45,975 nucleotides of DNA from Gammaproteobacteria bacterium (GCA_028293745.1 JAQGOF010000059.1:1-45975), one strand, 5' to 3'; shown: positions 6,929 through 15,176, numbered from the stretch's first letter. Notes: generated by a model not told the origin, from the sequence alone. Numbers and translations are program-made.

Positions 6929-7361
6929 GTGACGACCCCGATGGGTGAGATGCTTTGGCAGTCAACTGGGCAGCCAGCCGTTCGACATTCGCCTCGTGCG
7001 AGGCGAGCATCGCTGCCAGGTCAGCTCGCAGAGCCTCATCGCTCACGCTCGGCAGGAGCTTTCGCACCTTTCGAATCACCCATTGCTGCCCGAGGTTGAG
7101 AAACGCGAGTCGCGACGGCAGATCTTCGATCGCCATCGCTTTCGCGCAGAAAGCTCCGGTCGTTTGAGATGGAGTACCCTGGAGGCGTTGTATGGCCCTT
7201 ACGAGCATGTCGCACCAGCGGGCCTCGTCGTGGTGGATGGCATGAATCAACACCTTCGCGCTTTCCGGAGCGTGCGCGGCGGTCAGAAAAGTTACGCGCG
7301 CGCCGGCCCGCTCTGCTTCGAGGAGCTCATTGAGCGCATCCAGAAGATCCTGAGCCCTCAT
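6921..7361 (-). CDS. DUF6306-like all-helical protein
   Basis: 146 residues: MRAQDLLDALNELLEAERAG, then ARVTFLTAAHAP and a second helical pair IHAIHHDEARWCDMLVRAIQ. It ends with DLAAMLASHEANVERLAAQL. The Glu/His spacing (E-RAGAR, HHDEARWC) resembles a ferritin-like four-helix bundle, and the family matches DUF6306 as I recall it; no function is established. I chose ATG 7361 because its ATGA overlaps the stop of the upstream cyclo-ligase gene; longer in-frame starts would lie inside that gene. The sequence suggests translational coupling on both sides, so its job is probably tied to folate or one-carbon stress and the globin (inference). Confidence 0.7.
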   Translation of the reverse strand: MRAQDLLDALNELLEAERAGARVTFLTAAHAPESAKVLIHAIHHDEARWCDMLVRAIQRLQGTPSQTTGAFCAKAMAIEDLPSRLAFLNLGQQWVIRKVRKLLPSVSDEALRADLAAMLASHEANVERLAAQLTAKASHPSGSSRE

Positions 7362-7930
7362 AGAAGTCTTGCCCGATTCGTAGTAGCCCATTCCGGCGGA
7401 TCCCATGAAACAGCATTCGTCGCACGGTCCCGGGTCATGACCCGAAGATCGGTGACAATCACATCCATGGGCACATCGTGTGCCTGCGGACGAATGCTGG
7501 GTAACAATGCATCGTCGTATGCAAGGCCAATGCAAAACGGACGCGGTTCGGTCTGGGCGAGCCATCTGTCATAAAACCCGCTCCCGTAACCCAACCGATA
7601 GCCGTCCGCGTCGAATCCCAGCAGCGGCACGATCAAAGCAGCGGGCACGATCGGATCACGCCGCTTCGGAATGGGAATGCTCCACAGGCCCAGGCCCATG
7701 GGCGCGCCCGGCTGCCAGTTCCAGAACTCCATCGAATGCGCTCGGTCCAACGCAACCGGCAGCCCAACCTGGCAGTCCTGTAACAGGCGCTTTGCAAGCT
7801 CGCCGCGAGCCCGTCGGACGTAAGAGCGCATTTCCTGCCGTTGGGCAAGCAGCTTCTGCCGGGCATGGCCGCGCCAATTGCGCAAGCGCTCCCAGTCGGC
7901 CGGGGGCGCTTCAAGATCAACCGGGGACAC
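7358..7930 (-). CDS. 5-formyltetrahydrofolate cyclo-ligase family protein
   Basis: 190 residues from a GTG start with AAGGAG 7 nt upstream. Family landmarks are RGHARQKLLAQRQEM at the N-terminus (Arg/Lys ATP-binding helix), VPLLGFDADGYRLGYGSGFY-DR (the diagnostic nucleotide-binding loop), and GLAYDDALLPSIRPQAHDVP with MDVIVTD at the end. The enzyme uses ATP to convert 5-formyl-THF to 5,10-methenyl-THF in the cytosol, salvaging folate. It is the first gene of an overlapping operon with the DUF6306-like protein and truncated haemoglobin. A perfect palindrome lies about 56 bp upstream. The gene may be a paralogue dedicated to this operon rather than the housekeeping copy. Confidence 0.87.
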   Translation of the reverse strand: MSPVDLEAPPADWERLRNWRGHARQKLLAQRQEMRSYVRRARGELAKRLLQDCQVGLPVALDRAHSMEFWNWQPGAPMGLGLWSIPIPKRRDPIVPAALIVPLLGFDADGYRLGYGSGFYDRWLAQTEPRPFCIGLAYDDALLPSIRPQAHDVPMDVIVTDLRVMTRDRATNAVSWDPPEWATTNRARLL

Positions 7931-7985
7931 AGATCAGCTCCTTCGCGCGAACGATGTCTTCCGTCCGTGAGATATTTACACTAAC

Positions 7986-8002
7986 ACATCACATTGTGAT
8001 GT
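7986..8002. promoter_or_regulatory. Palindromic operator candidate for the cyclo-ligase/globin operon
   Basis: ACATCACA-T-TGTGATGT, exact 8-bp arms around one base, nested between TTTACA (7975) and TGTAAA (8000). It lies 56 bp upstream of the cyclo-ligase start, between that operon and the divergent RND efflux operon. Symmetric sites of this size suit Rrf2, GntR or CRP/FNR-type regulators; which one cannot be said. Confidence 0.45.
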
Positions 8003-8069
8003 AAAAGCGGGAGATCCCCGAGCGCACCGACGTTTCCGCTCTGCGGCTTTGGGCCGAAGCGCGGCCATT

Positions 8070-8101
8070 CTAAGTCTCCCCTAAGTCTCCATCTCTACAC
8101 T
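8070..8101 (+). promoter_or_regulatory. Tandem 11-bp repeat plus -10-like hexamer, RND operon promoter
   Basis: CTAAGTCTCCC (8070) followed immediately by CTAAGTCTCC (8081), an 11-bp direct repeat as bound by OmpR/PhoB-type response regulators. A -10-like TACACT begins at 8096, 15 nt after the start of the second repeat. The same arrangement recurs at 17688. Confidence 0.55.
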
Positions 8102-8256
8102 CTTGAATCATCGATCCAAGGGGGCTTAACCTGACTGCGCCATCACGCTTGCTCCGCGGCACCGTGAACACATAAAGATTCCCACGACGAGCCGCGCCGC
8201 GTTATCGCCGTAATCAGGGGCACTGTCAGTTTTCGAGGTCTCACTTAGGGAAATTC

Positions 8257-9714
8257 ATGAGCTGGTCTTCGAGCACGATGATCGCATGTCGAACCTTGAT
8301 CTTGATGGCCTGCGTCGCACTGCTGACTGCGTGCGCAGCGCAATCGGTCGCACCGCCTCCCCAGCAGGACATTCCGGTCGCCTTCGACAATGTAAGCGCA
8401 CCCGGTGGGCAATGGCCTGCGCAGGAGTGGTACCGTGACTTCGGCAGCGACGAATTGGATACCTTCATCGATATGGCTGCCAAGGCCAATACGGACGTGG
8501 AAACGGCGCGCGCTCGTGTGGCCCAGGCAGATGCCCGCGCACGGCAGGCCGGAGCGGCGATCCTGCCTAAAGTCGACGCCCTTGGAACCGCAAACTACTT
8601 CTCCGGTCATTCCTCGCAGGGCGGCGGACACGAATTGGACTGGTCTGCGATGTTGTCGGCCAGCTACGAAGTGGACTTCTGGGGAAAAAATCGCGCCACG
8701 GCCAACTCGGCGCGCCTCCTGGCCGGAGCCTCACGTGCCGACCGGGACGCTATCGCACTCACCACTCTGGCAGGCGTAGCAAGCGGATATTTCCAGCTGC
8801 TTGCTGTACGCGAAAGGCTGGAGGTCGCGCAGTCCAACCGCAGCGCCGCACAGCACCTGCTGGAGGTAGTGCAAGCGAGGTTCGATGTCGGCGTTGCAAG
8901 CCCCATCGACCTGGCTACGCAAAAGGCGGCATTGGACATGGCCCAGATTGCGATATCGGATCTGCAACAAACTGAAGTTGAGGCGCGCACGGCCTTGGCG
9001 ATATTGCTGGGGCGACCTCCGGAACAGTTCGAAGTGAAAGGACTGCCATTGGACTCGTTACGCGAGCCTATCGTCGCGGCAGGACTGCCCTCGGAGCTTT
9101 TGACCCGGCGGCCGGACATCCTGCTCGCCGAATCAAACCTGCGAGCCGGCCATGCGGATCTGATCGCAGCTCGCGCTGCAATGTTCCCCAGCTTGAGTCT
9201 CACAGCGAGCGGCGGCGTGCAGAACCCTGCGTTGCCGGCCACCGTCCTGACTATCGCGGGTGTGGGGCCCTCGTTCGCTCTTGGTGCCAACCTGGTCCAG
9301 CCGATCTTCGACCATGGCAAGTTGAAGGCCCAGCGCGATGAAGTGCAAGCGAAGAATCTCGAGCTGCTGGCGGCGTATCGCGCATCAATCCTCGCAGCTC
9401 TCGGTGACGTGGAGAACGCCCTTGCAGCGATCCAGCATCTGGACCAGGCCCGCGACTATCAACTCGAAAACGTCGCGCAGAGCGAACGAGCCTTTGAAGG
9501 TGCGCAGGCGCGCTATCAGGCGGGCTCCGTTGACTTCCTGACTCTGCTCGAAGCACAACGAACATTGTACGCCGCGCGTGACCAGTTCATTCAGTACAAG
9601 CTCGCGCGATTGCATGCTCTGGTTGGCCTGTCCAAGGCACTGGGCGGAGGCTGGAACCAGAGCCAGGCACAATCGACCGCAAGCCAGACAACAACACGGA
9701 ATACCGGTTCATGA
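8257..9714 (+). CDS. RND efflux outer-membrane factor lipoprotein (NodT/OprM family)
   Basis: 485 residues with a lipoprotein signal peptide (LILMACVALLTAC, acylated Cys26), then an OEP (outer-membrane efflux) domain repeated twice: AKANTDVETARARVAQADAR and, near the end, YQAGSVDFLTLLEAQRTLYA. Typical motifs are SYEVDFWGKNR, GVASPIDLATQKAALD and LAILLGRPPEQF, then TRRPDILLAESNLRAGHADL with IAARAAMFPSLSL. It forms the trimeric outer-membrane and periplasmic channel of a tripartite pump. The start is ATG 8257 with AGGGA 5 nt upstream. Its stop overlaps the start of the adaptor gene by 4 nt, so the three efflux genes form one operon. Confidence 0.9.
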   Translation: MSWSSSTMIACRTLILMACVALLTACAAQSVAPPPQQDIPVAFDNVSAPGGQWPAQEWYRDFGSDELDTFIDMAAKANTDVETARARVAQADARARQAGAAILPKVDALGTANYFSGHSSQGGGHELDWSAMLSASYEVDFWGKNRATANSARLLAGASRADRDAIALTTLAGVASGYFQLLAVRERLEVAQSNRSAAQHLLEVVQARFDVGVASPIDLATQKAALDMAQIAISDLQQTEVEARTALAILLGRPPEQFEVKGLPLDSLREPIVAAGLPSELLTRRPDILLAESNLRAGHADLIAARAAMFPSLSLTASGGVQNPALPATVLTIAGVGPSFALGANLVQPIFDHGKLKAQRDEVQAKNLELLAAYRASILAALGDVENALAAIQHLDQARDYQLENVAQSERAFEGAQARYQAGSVDFLTLLEAQRTLYAARDQFIQYKLARLHALVGLSKALGGGWNQSQAQSTASQTTTRNTGS

Positions 9715-10781
9715 ATGCGATCACACCAACAACGCGCCGACGCGAGGCGACTTTCGCACTTGCCGCAGGGGCTGCGGTATTGCTCCTCCTGTGCGGATGC
9801 CACAAGGCAGCCTCCACCGAGGGCAAGCCGGCGTCCGCTGCCGCTGGCGAAGCGCCTGCGAAGGCAGGGGCGTCGGACTCCGAATCCGACGCGAAAGACG
9901 CGAAGGATAAGGGCAGCAGCGCTGAGGGACCCGAGGAGGGAGTGTCCCTGAAGCCGGAAGAAATCGAGAAAATGGGCATCGCTACCACCGATGCCCGTGC
10001 GATCACGAGTGAGCCGGAGGCTGCTGGGTTCGGCGTTGTTGCCGCCCATGAGACAGTCGCGACGGCGGTTGCGGAACTTCGTACCGCGGTCGCGGCGGCG
10101 CGTCAAAGTCACTCAGCACTCGAGCGGAGCACGCGCTTGGCCGGAACCCCGGGCGCGATGCCCGCCGATACGCACGAGACGGCTGAACGTCAGGCCGTTA
10201 CAGATCAAGCCGCTCTGGAGCTGGCGAAGCAACGGCTGTCTTCCACCTTCGGCCAAAACCCGCCATGGAAAAACCCGGAGAACAGTCCCGAGTTGTCAGC
10301 GCTGGCCAGCGGCCAAACGAAACTGGTCCGAGTAACTTTCCCATTGGGCTCCGTCGACACGGCCACTCCGAACAGGGTGCGCCTGGCTCACATCGGCATC
10401 GCGCAGGTCGGTCAGAGCTGGGAATCCCGCTCCGTGTGGCGTGCCCCTGCCGATACCACTGTGCCAGGCAGAAGCTTTTTCGCCCTGTTGAAAAACGACG
10501 AAGTCAGCGAAGGCGATCACCTGATGGCCTATGCGCCGGTCGGTGCACCCGAACCGGGAGTCCTGGTTCCAGCGTCCGCGGCGGTCATCAGCGCGGGCAA
10601 GTTCTGGTGTTATGTCGAGGAAAAGCCCGGCACGTTTGTTCGAACCGAATTCGATCCAAACAGGCCGACCCCGGACGGCTACTTCGTGAAGGAAGGCATA
10701 TCGCCGGGCGACAAGATCGTGACCGCCTCAGCCGGTCAATTGCTGGCGCGTGAATCCAATCCCAGCGCGGAACCTGAATAA
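9711..10781 (+). CDS. RND efflux periplasmic adaptor (HlyD/CusB-like), lipoprotein
   Basis: 356 residues. The N-terminus has a hydrophobic run ending VLLLLCGC, a likely lipobox with Cys30, followed by a low-complexity Ala/Lys/Asp/Glu linker to about residue 75. Then comes EGVSLKPEEIEKMGIATTDA, the usual start of CzcB/CusB-type adaptors. A helical stretch (AVAAARQSHSALERS to ALELAKQRLSS) is the hairpin, and the barrel and membrane-proximal parts follow (VLVPASAAVISAGKFWCYVE, then GYFVKEGISPGDKIVTASAG with QLLARE). The lipoyl halves flanking the hairpin are short, so it is an abbreviated adaptor. ATGA overlap with the upstream gene; the permease starts 3 nt after the stop. Confidence 0.85.
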   Translation: MNAITPTTRRREATFALAAGAAVLLLLCGCHKAASTEGKPASAAAGEAPAKAGASDSESDAKDAKDKGSSAEGPEEGVSLKPEEIEKMGIATTDARAITSEPEAAGFGVVAAHETVATAVAELRTAVAAARQSHSALERSTRLAGTPGAMPADTHETAERQAVTDQAALELAKQRLSSTFGQNPPWKNPENSPELSALASGQTKLVRVTFPLGSVDTATPNRVRLAHIGIAQVGQSWESRSVWRAPADTTVPGRSFFALLKNDEVSEGDHLMAYAPVGAPEPGVLVPASAAVISAGKFWCYVEEKPGTFVRTEFDPNRPTPDGYFVKEGISPGDKIVTASAGQLLARESNPSAEPE

Positions 10782-10783
10782 CC

Positions 10784-13700
10784 ATGATGCGAGCACTCGT
10801 TGCGCTGTGCGTGCGCCATTACGGCGCGATCACCGCGCTGACTCTGATGGCGCTGATTCTGGGCGGTTGGGGGGCGATGCAGGCGCCGCTCGACGTATTT
10901 CCCGAGTTTGTGCCCTCTCAGGTGGACGTCCAGACGGAAGCGCCCGGATTCGCCCCCCAGCAAGTGGAAGAGCTGGTCACCCGGCAGGTTGAAAACGCCG
11001 TCAATGGCTCGGCCGGCATTGCCACGATGCGGTCCGAATCGATCCCGGGACTCTCCGTCGTCACCATCACCTTTGCCGATGGCATCGATGTGCACGTGGC
11101 GCGCCAGGGTATTGCAGAGCGACTGTCCGAAATCGGCACTCTTCCTGCCGGCGTGGGTACGCCCAAATTGTCCCCACTCGTCTCGAGCACCATGGATCTT
11201 TTGAAGATCGGGCTGCTGTCGGACAAGGTGGATGCGTATACGTTGCGTGATCAAGCCAACTGGATCATCAGGCCACGTCTGCTCGCGGTGCCGGGCGTTG
11301 CCCACGTGATCGTGTTCGGCGGTGCGGTGAGACAGATTCAAGTCTTTCCCGACACGCGCAAGCTGGCCACTTTCGGTCTGACTTTTTCCGAAATTGCCGA
11401 TGCCGCGAAGGCAGCGCTCCCACTGCGAGGAGCTGGACTGGTTGATACTGCGGCCCAACGCATCTTGTTGAAGTCCCCTACGCCGGAACCCGATGCAACG
11501 GCCATCGCTCAGGCAGTCGTGGGCGTACGAAACAACACTCCCGTTTTGCTGCGCGACGTTGCGGACGTCAGGATTGCCCCGGCGGTGCGTTTCGGCGATG
11601 CCCTGATCATGGGTAAACCTGGCGTGCTGCTGTCGCTGGCGAGCCAGTATGGCGCGAATACTCTCAATACGACGCTGGAGGTTGAAAAAGCCCTGGCAGG
11701 GCTCGATCCCGCCCTGAAAAAACAGGGAATTCAGATGTACACGAGCCTGCATCGGCCCGCGACGTTCATCGAACGCGCGCTCCAGAACCTGAAGGAGTCG
11801 CTGGTCATTGCAGCTGTCCTGATCCTGGCAGTCCTCTACCTGTTTTTGCGCAATGCCCGCGCGGCATTTATCGCCTTTACGGCGATTCCTCTGTCACTTC
11901 TCGCAGCGGTCGGCGTGCTTCAGCACATGGGTTTGACGCTCAACACGATGACGCTGGGCGGATTCGCCGTAGCGCTCGGTGTGCTGGTCGACGACGCGAT
12001 CATCGGCATTGAAAATATCATGCGACGTCTGCGCGAAAACGCGTTATTGAGCGCTCCGCGACCCCGACTCGAAGTGATTACGGAAGCGTCCCTGGAAGTG
12101 CGAGGGCCCGTTATCTACGCGACGGTCGTCGTCATTGCAGTGTTCTTGCCCGAGTTGTTCACTACGAGCGTACAGGGCCATTTTGTGGGCCCGTTGGCGC
12201 TCTCCTTCATATTTGCGGTGGTCGCCTCGCTGGTTGTGGCGTTGACCGCCACACCCGCGCTGTGCGCACTCATGCTCAGACCCGACACGCACACCGAGGC
12301 ACGTTGGTTGACGCGCCTGAAATCCTGGCAACGCTCCGCTGTGCAGGCGGCGTTTGTTCACCTCAAAATCACGCTGGTGGTACTGCTCGTTCTGGTGATC
12401 GGGGCGGCGGCGGCGCTCCCATTTCTGGGCGGCACATTCATGCCGGACTTTCGCGAAGGCCACTTTGTCATGCAGGTCTCGAGCTCTGTAACCGGCACGT
12501 CCCTCGATGAGATGCTCAACGTCGGCCAGCGCATCAGCAAAGAGGTGCTCGCGCTGCCTTACGTGCAAAGCATCGAGCAGCAGATAGGGCGTGCCGAGTT
12601 GAGCGAGGATACCTGGGGCCCGCATCGCAGTGAGTTCCACGTTGAGCTGAAACCGGATGCCACGATCAATCAAAGCGTGGCACAGGATCAGCTGCGCGAA
12701 ATTTTGAAGCAATACCCTGGCATCCAGAGCGAAGTGGTCACGTTCCTGGGCGACCGCATCAGCGAGAGCTTGAGCGGCGAAACCGCTCAAGTGGCGATCA
12801 AGATATTCGGAGATAACCTCGACACGCTCGACAAAACAGCCGACAAAGTGACCGCCGCGCTCGGCAAGGTGAAAGGCATCGTAGATCTGCAGTTCAAGCG
12901 TCAGAGCGGGACGCCGACGATTGCGATTCATCTGGTTCCGCAAGCATTGGCGGCGACGGGACTCAGAGTGACGGACGTGCTCGATACGATCGAGGCCGCT
13001 TATGCGGGCGCCACTGTGGGTCAGACCTTCAGTGGCACCCGCACGGTTGATGTCGTCGTCCTGCTGAACGATGCGGCGCGGCATCAGCCAACGCAGGTAC
13101 AACAGTTGATGATCAGCAGCCCACTGGGTCCGGTTCCGTTATCTCGAGTTGCAAGCGTCGAGGTCACGACAGACAGGTACTCAATCCAGCACGACTCCGG
13201 CCAGCGGCTCGTTGTCGTGACCTTCAACACCAATGGCACCCTTCAGGACATCGTGAACCAGGCGCAGCAGGCCATTTCCCAGTCGGTGGCCCTTGCGCCC
13301 GGGGTCTTCGTGGAGTTTACGGGTGCCGCGGAAGCCGAGCGGCGCACGCGCAACGAGCTGGTGATGTATTCGGCCCTTGCTCTCGGGCTCATCGTCATGA
13401 TCCTCTTCATATCATTTCATTGGCGCGCCAACAGCTGGCTGGTGCTGGCGAATTTGCCATTCAGCCTGATCGGCAGCGTATTTGCGATCTGGGTCACCGG
13501 GCTCGGGATTTCTCTCGGAACCGTGGTTGGCCTGGTGACCGTCTTCGGCATCAGCGCTCGCAATGCCATCCTGCAGCTCGCGCACTACGAGCACCTCGTG
13601 GAAGTCGAGGGAGCCGAATGGAACCGGGAGCTGGTCATGCGCGGTGCAAATGAACGGTTGGTGCCCATCCTGATGACCGCCGCGGTGACGGCCCTGGGTC

Positions 13701-13879
13701 TTGCGCCTCTGGCCGCTATGCTCAGCCGCCCTGGACAGGAGATCGAAGGGCCGATGGCAGTGACTGTACTGGGAGGGCTTTTGTCCTCCACTTTGCTGAA
13801 CCTGTTGGTATTGCCGGCTCTTGCCGAGAAATACGTGAAACGTCCGGATCCAGCAGGCGCGACAGCTCAGACCGCTTGA
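10784..13879 (+). CDS. RND-superfamily efflux permease (CzcA/CusA-related)
   Basis: 1031 residues, the full length of an RND pump: N-terminal transmembrane helix (ITALTLMALILGGWGAM), then APLDVFPEFVPSQVDVQTEA-PGFAPQQVEELVT, which is the heavy-metal-efflux style porter opening. Around residues 398-415 TM4 contains LGVLVDDAIIGIENIMRR with the proton-relay Asp pair. TMS 7 onward starts LPFLGGTFMPDFREGHFV, and the second half has FGISARNAILQLAHYEHLVE. It exports a substrate from the periplasm or inner membrane using the proton gradient, with the two upstream genes. Sequence resembles the HME group, but the FMP-DFREG segment and short adaptor leave metal versus organic substrate open. No regulator gene is adjacent. 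Confidence 0.9.
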   Translation: MMRALVALCVRHYGAITALTLMALILGGWGAMQAPLDVFPEFVPSQVDVQTEAPGFAPQQVEELVTRQVENAVNGSAGIATMRSESIPGLSVVTITFADGIDVHVARQGIAERLSEIGTLPAGVGTPKLSPLVSSTMDLLKIGLLSDKVDAYTLRDQANWIIRPRLLAVPGVAHVIVFGGAVRQIQVFPDTRKLATFGLTFSEIADAAKAALPLRGAGLVDTAAQRILLKSPTPEPDATAIAQAVVGVRNNTPVLLRDVADVRIAPAVRFGDALIMGKPGVLLSLASQYGANTLNTTLEVEKALAGLDPALKKQGIQMYTSLHRPATFIERALQNLKESLVIAAVLILAVLYLFLRNARAAFIAFTAIPLSLLAAVGVLQHMGLTLNTMTLGGFAVALGVLVDDAIIGIENIMRRLRENALLSAPRPRLEVITEASLEVRGPVIYATVVVIAVFLPELFTTSVQGHFVGPLALSFIFAVVASLVVALTATPALCALMLRPDTHTEARWLTRLKSWQRSAVQAAFVHLKITLVVLLVLVIGAAAALPFLGGTFMPDFREGHFVMQVSSSVTGTSLDEMLNVGQRISKEVLALPYVQSIEQQIGRAELSEDTWGPHRSEFHVELKPDATINQSVAQDQLREILKQYPGIQSEVVTFLGDRISESLSGETAQVAIKIFGDNLDTLDKTADKVTAALGKVKGIVDLQFKRQSGTPTIAIHLVPQALAATGLRVTDVLDTIEAAYAGATVGQTFSGTRTVDVVVLLNDAARHQPTQVQQLMISSPLGPVPLSRVASVEVTTDRYSIQHDSGQRLVVVTFNTNGTLQDIVNQAQQAISQSVALAPGVFVEFTGAAEAERRTRNELVMYSALALGLIVMILFISFHWRANSWLVLANLPFSLIGSVFAIWVTGLGISLGTVVGLVTVFGISARNAILQLAHYEHLVEVEGAEWNRELVMRGANERLVPILMTAAVTALGLAPLAAMLSRPGQEIEGPMAVTVLGGLLSSTLLNLLVLPALAEKYVKRPDPAGATAQTA

Positions 13880-13927
13880 AGACTCCAGCAGCCCACCTCA
13901 AATCGGCTCTGCCGGCGTGGTCCGCTC

Positions 13928-13978
13928 GTTGACTTTTTAGTCAATAACTGAAATTATCTTGTTGATGAAAAAGTCAAC
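13928..13978 (+). promoter_or_regulatory. Palindromic operator/promoter of the HTH-nucleotidyltransferase cassette
   Basis: TTGACT-TTTT-AGTCAA (13929-13944) is an exact inverted repeat whose left arm also serves as a -35-like element; AATTAT at 13952 lies 17 bp further and may be the -10. A further exact 11-bp inverted pair links GTTGACTTTTT (13928-13938) to AAAAAGTCAAC (13968-13978), the second arm overlapping the start of the HTH gene. This is well placed for autorepression by the HTH protein. Confidence 0.55.
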
Positions 13979-14501
13979 GGGCCTACTGGCGAGCACGATA
14001 GCCGCCCTTACGAGGCAAGCGCGAGCCCTCGGCCTCTCGGATACTGAGTGGGCGACCCGCGCCTGCGTGCGCAAGGAAACTCTTTCACGCCTTCGCCATC
14101 GGCGCAGCTGCGACTTCGAAACGCTGCGATTGCTGGCTGAGGCGGTGGGCGCCCGTCTGGGCGTATTGGAAGTGCAAGCACCTGACTCCACAGCGGATGG
14201 CCATTTTCCAGCGGATCTCGGTCGAGACTACGAAGATCGCCTCGTTGAGCTGAGCGTATCCGGCGATGTCGATCCCGGCCGATGGGCCGGTTTGGGACCC
14301 CGTTTCTTCATGGCGGGTCTCGCTGTCATGCTGGCCAGCGGGGTGAATGGCGATCGTCGCCGCCTGTTGGATCTGGCCGAGCGTTTACATCCAGGAGCCA
14401 GCGAGGTCGCTGTATTCAACCGCTGGCTGGAGCGCAGTCCCCTGAGACCCACACGATTCCTGCCTCTCGTCGATGCTGCCCGCCAGATACATGCTGCCTG
14501 A
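13965..14501 (+). CDS. HTH-containing antitoxin-like protein
   Basis: 178 residues starting MKKSTGLLASTIAALTRQAR. Residues 15-60 (ALGLSDTEWATRACVRKETL, SRLRHRRSCDFETLRLLAEA, VGARLGVLE) look like an XRE/Cro-type helix-turn-helix. The remaining two thirds (RLVELSVSGDVDPGRWAGLG, MAGLAVMLASGVNGDRRRLL, and LHPGASEVAVFNRWLERSPL) form a helical domain of unknown fold. I do not recognise a named family. It overlaps the downstream nucleotidyltransferase-like gene, as antitoxins often overlap toxins, and its promoter carries a palindrome. ATG 13965 preferred to TTG 13959/13962. Antitoxin and autoregulator roles are inferred from layout only. Confidence 0.65.
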   Translation: MKKSTGLLASTIAALTRQARALGLSDTEWATRACVRKETLSRLRHRRSCDFETLRLLAEAVGARLGVLEVQAPDSTADGHFPADLGRDYEDRLVELSVSGDVDPGRWAGLGPRFFMAGLAVMLASGVNGDRRRLLDLAERLHPGASEVAVFNRWLERSPLRPTRFLPLVDAARQIHAA

Positions 14502-15102
14502 TCCCAACGCGCGACCTGAATACATCGCCGCGTTCCGCCAGCTCGTCAATCGTATTGGAGTCTCCCTCGCGGGCTTGCCAAAGCGAGCTCTCCCCGTTCG
14601 CATGTATGTTGCGGGTGGCGCCGCACTCCACATGTATACCGGAGAGCGTGTCTCACGGGATATCGACGCAACCTTCTCTCATCGAATAGCTCTTCCGGAG
14701 AACCTGGAAGTTGCCTATCGAGATGCCGACGGTGCCGCGCGCCTGCTGTACTTTGACCGGCAGTACAATGATATGTTCGGCCTGCTGCATGAAGACGCAC
14801 AAGATGATTCCGTTGCTCTGGCGATCGAGGGTATTGATCCGGGCATCCTTGAAGTGCGCCTTCTTTCCGCGCTCGATCTGGCGGTGAGCAAACTCGGGCG
14901 ATTCTCGAGTCAGGACCGCGATGACATTGTGGCTCTCGCCCGACACAAGCTGATCAATTCCTCCAAGTTACGACAACGCGCCGAGGCGGCCTTGGTGGGT
15001 TATGTCGGCGATACGACTCGCGTTCAGGGATCGATCGACCTGGCTGTCAGGATCGTCGCCGACATCGAGACCCGTGGCGGGAAGGGTCACGCACTCAAGT
15101 AG
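14491..15102 (+). CDS. Nucleotidyltransferase-fold protein (DUF6036/AbiEii-like), possible toxin
   Basis: 203 residues. The core MYVAGGAALHMYTGERVSRD-ID contains the nucleotidyltransferase signature: GGxALhxxxG followed by RxSxDID with the metal-binding Asp pair. This is seen in AbiEii-type toxins and the DUF6036 family. Downstream, LSALDLAVSKLGRFSSQDRD-DI is the conserved helix with Lys and DRDD found in these families, ending in a helical tail. AbiEii and MenT-type relatives transfer nucleotides to tRNA or other targets and block growth. The ATG at 14473 is an alternative start; either overlaps the HTH gene. The stop codon lies inside the region of an opposite-strand SDR remnant. Confidence 0.7.
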   Translation: MLPDPNARPEYIAAFRQLVNRIGVSLAGLPKRALPVRMYVAGGAALHMYTGERVSRDIDATFSHRIALPENLEVAYRDADGAARLLYFDRQYNDMFGLLHEDAQDDSVALAIEGIDPGILEVRLLSALDLAVSKLGRFSSQDRDDIVALARHKLINSSKLRQRAEAALVGYVGDTTRVQGSIDLAVRIVADIETRGGKGHALK

Positions 15103-15176
15103 CTGGAGCGGGCGAAACTCAATGCCGTTGTCAAACCCAGGCCCTGCGCGGCGCCCGTGATGAGAACTGTTTTCAA
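15087..15176 (-). pseudogene. N-terminal SDR remnant at the end of the HTH/nucleotidyltransferase cassette
   Basis: From TTG 15176, with GAGGAG 7-8 nt upstream, the minus strand reads LKTVLITGAAQGLGLTTALS followed by FARSSYLSA and a stop. The first 24 residues are a classical SDR start with the TGAAQGLG cofactor loop. The rest of the roughly 250-residue protein is absent and the frame dissolves into the 3' end of the nucleotidyltransferase gene. The junction at about 15105 suggests that arrival of the cassette, or a linked deletion, removed the SDR body. Confidence 0.65.

Noticed and set aside
10736..11752. 338-codon open frame opposite the permease start
   Set aside because: Shadow frame; overlaps adaptor and permease, with no recognisable domain.
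12044..13102. 352-codon open frame opposite the RND permease
   Set aside because: His/Arg/Gln-rich shadow of a clear transporter gene.
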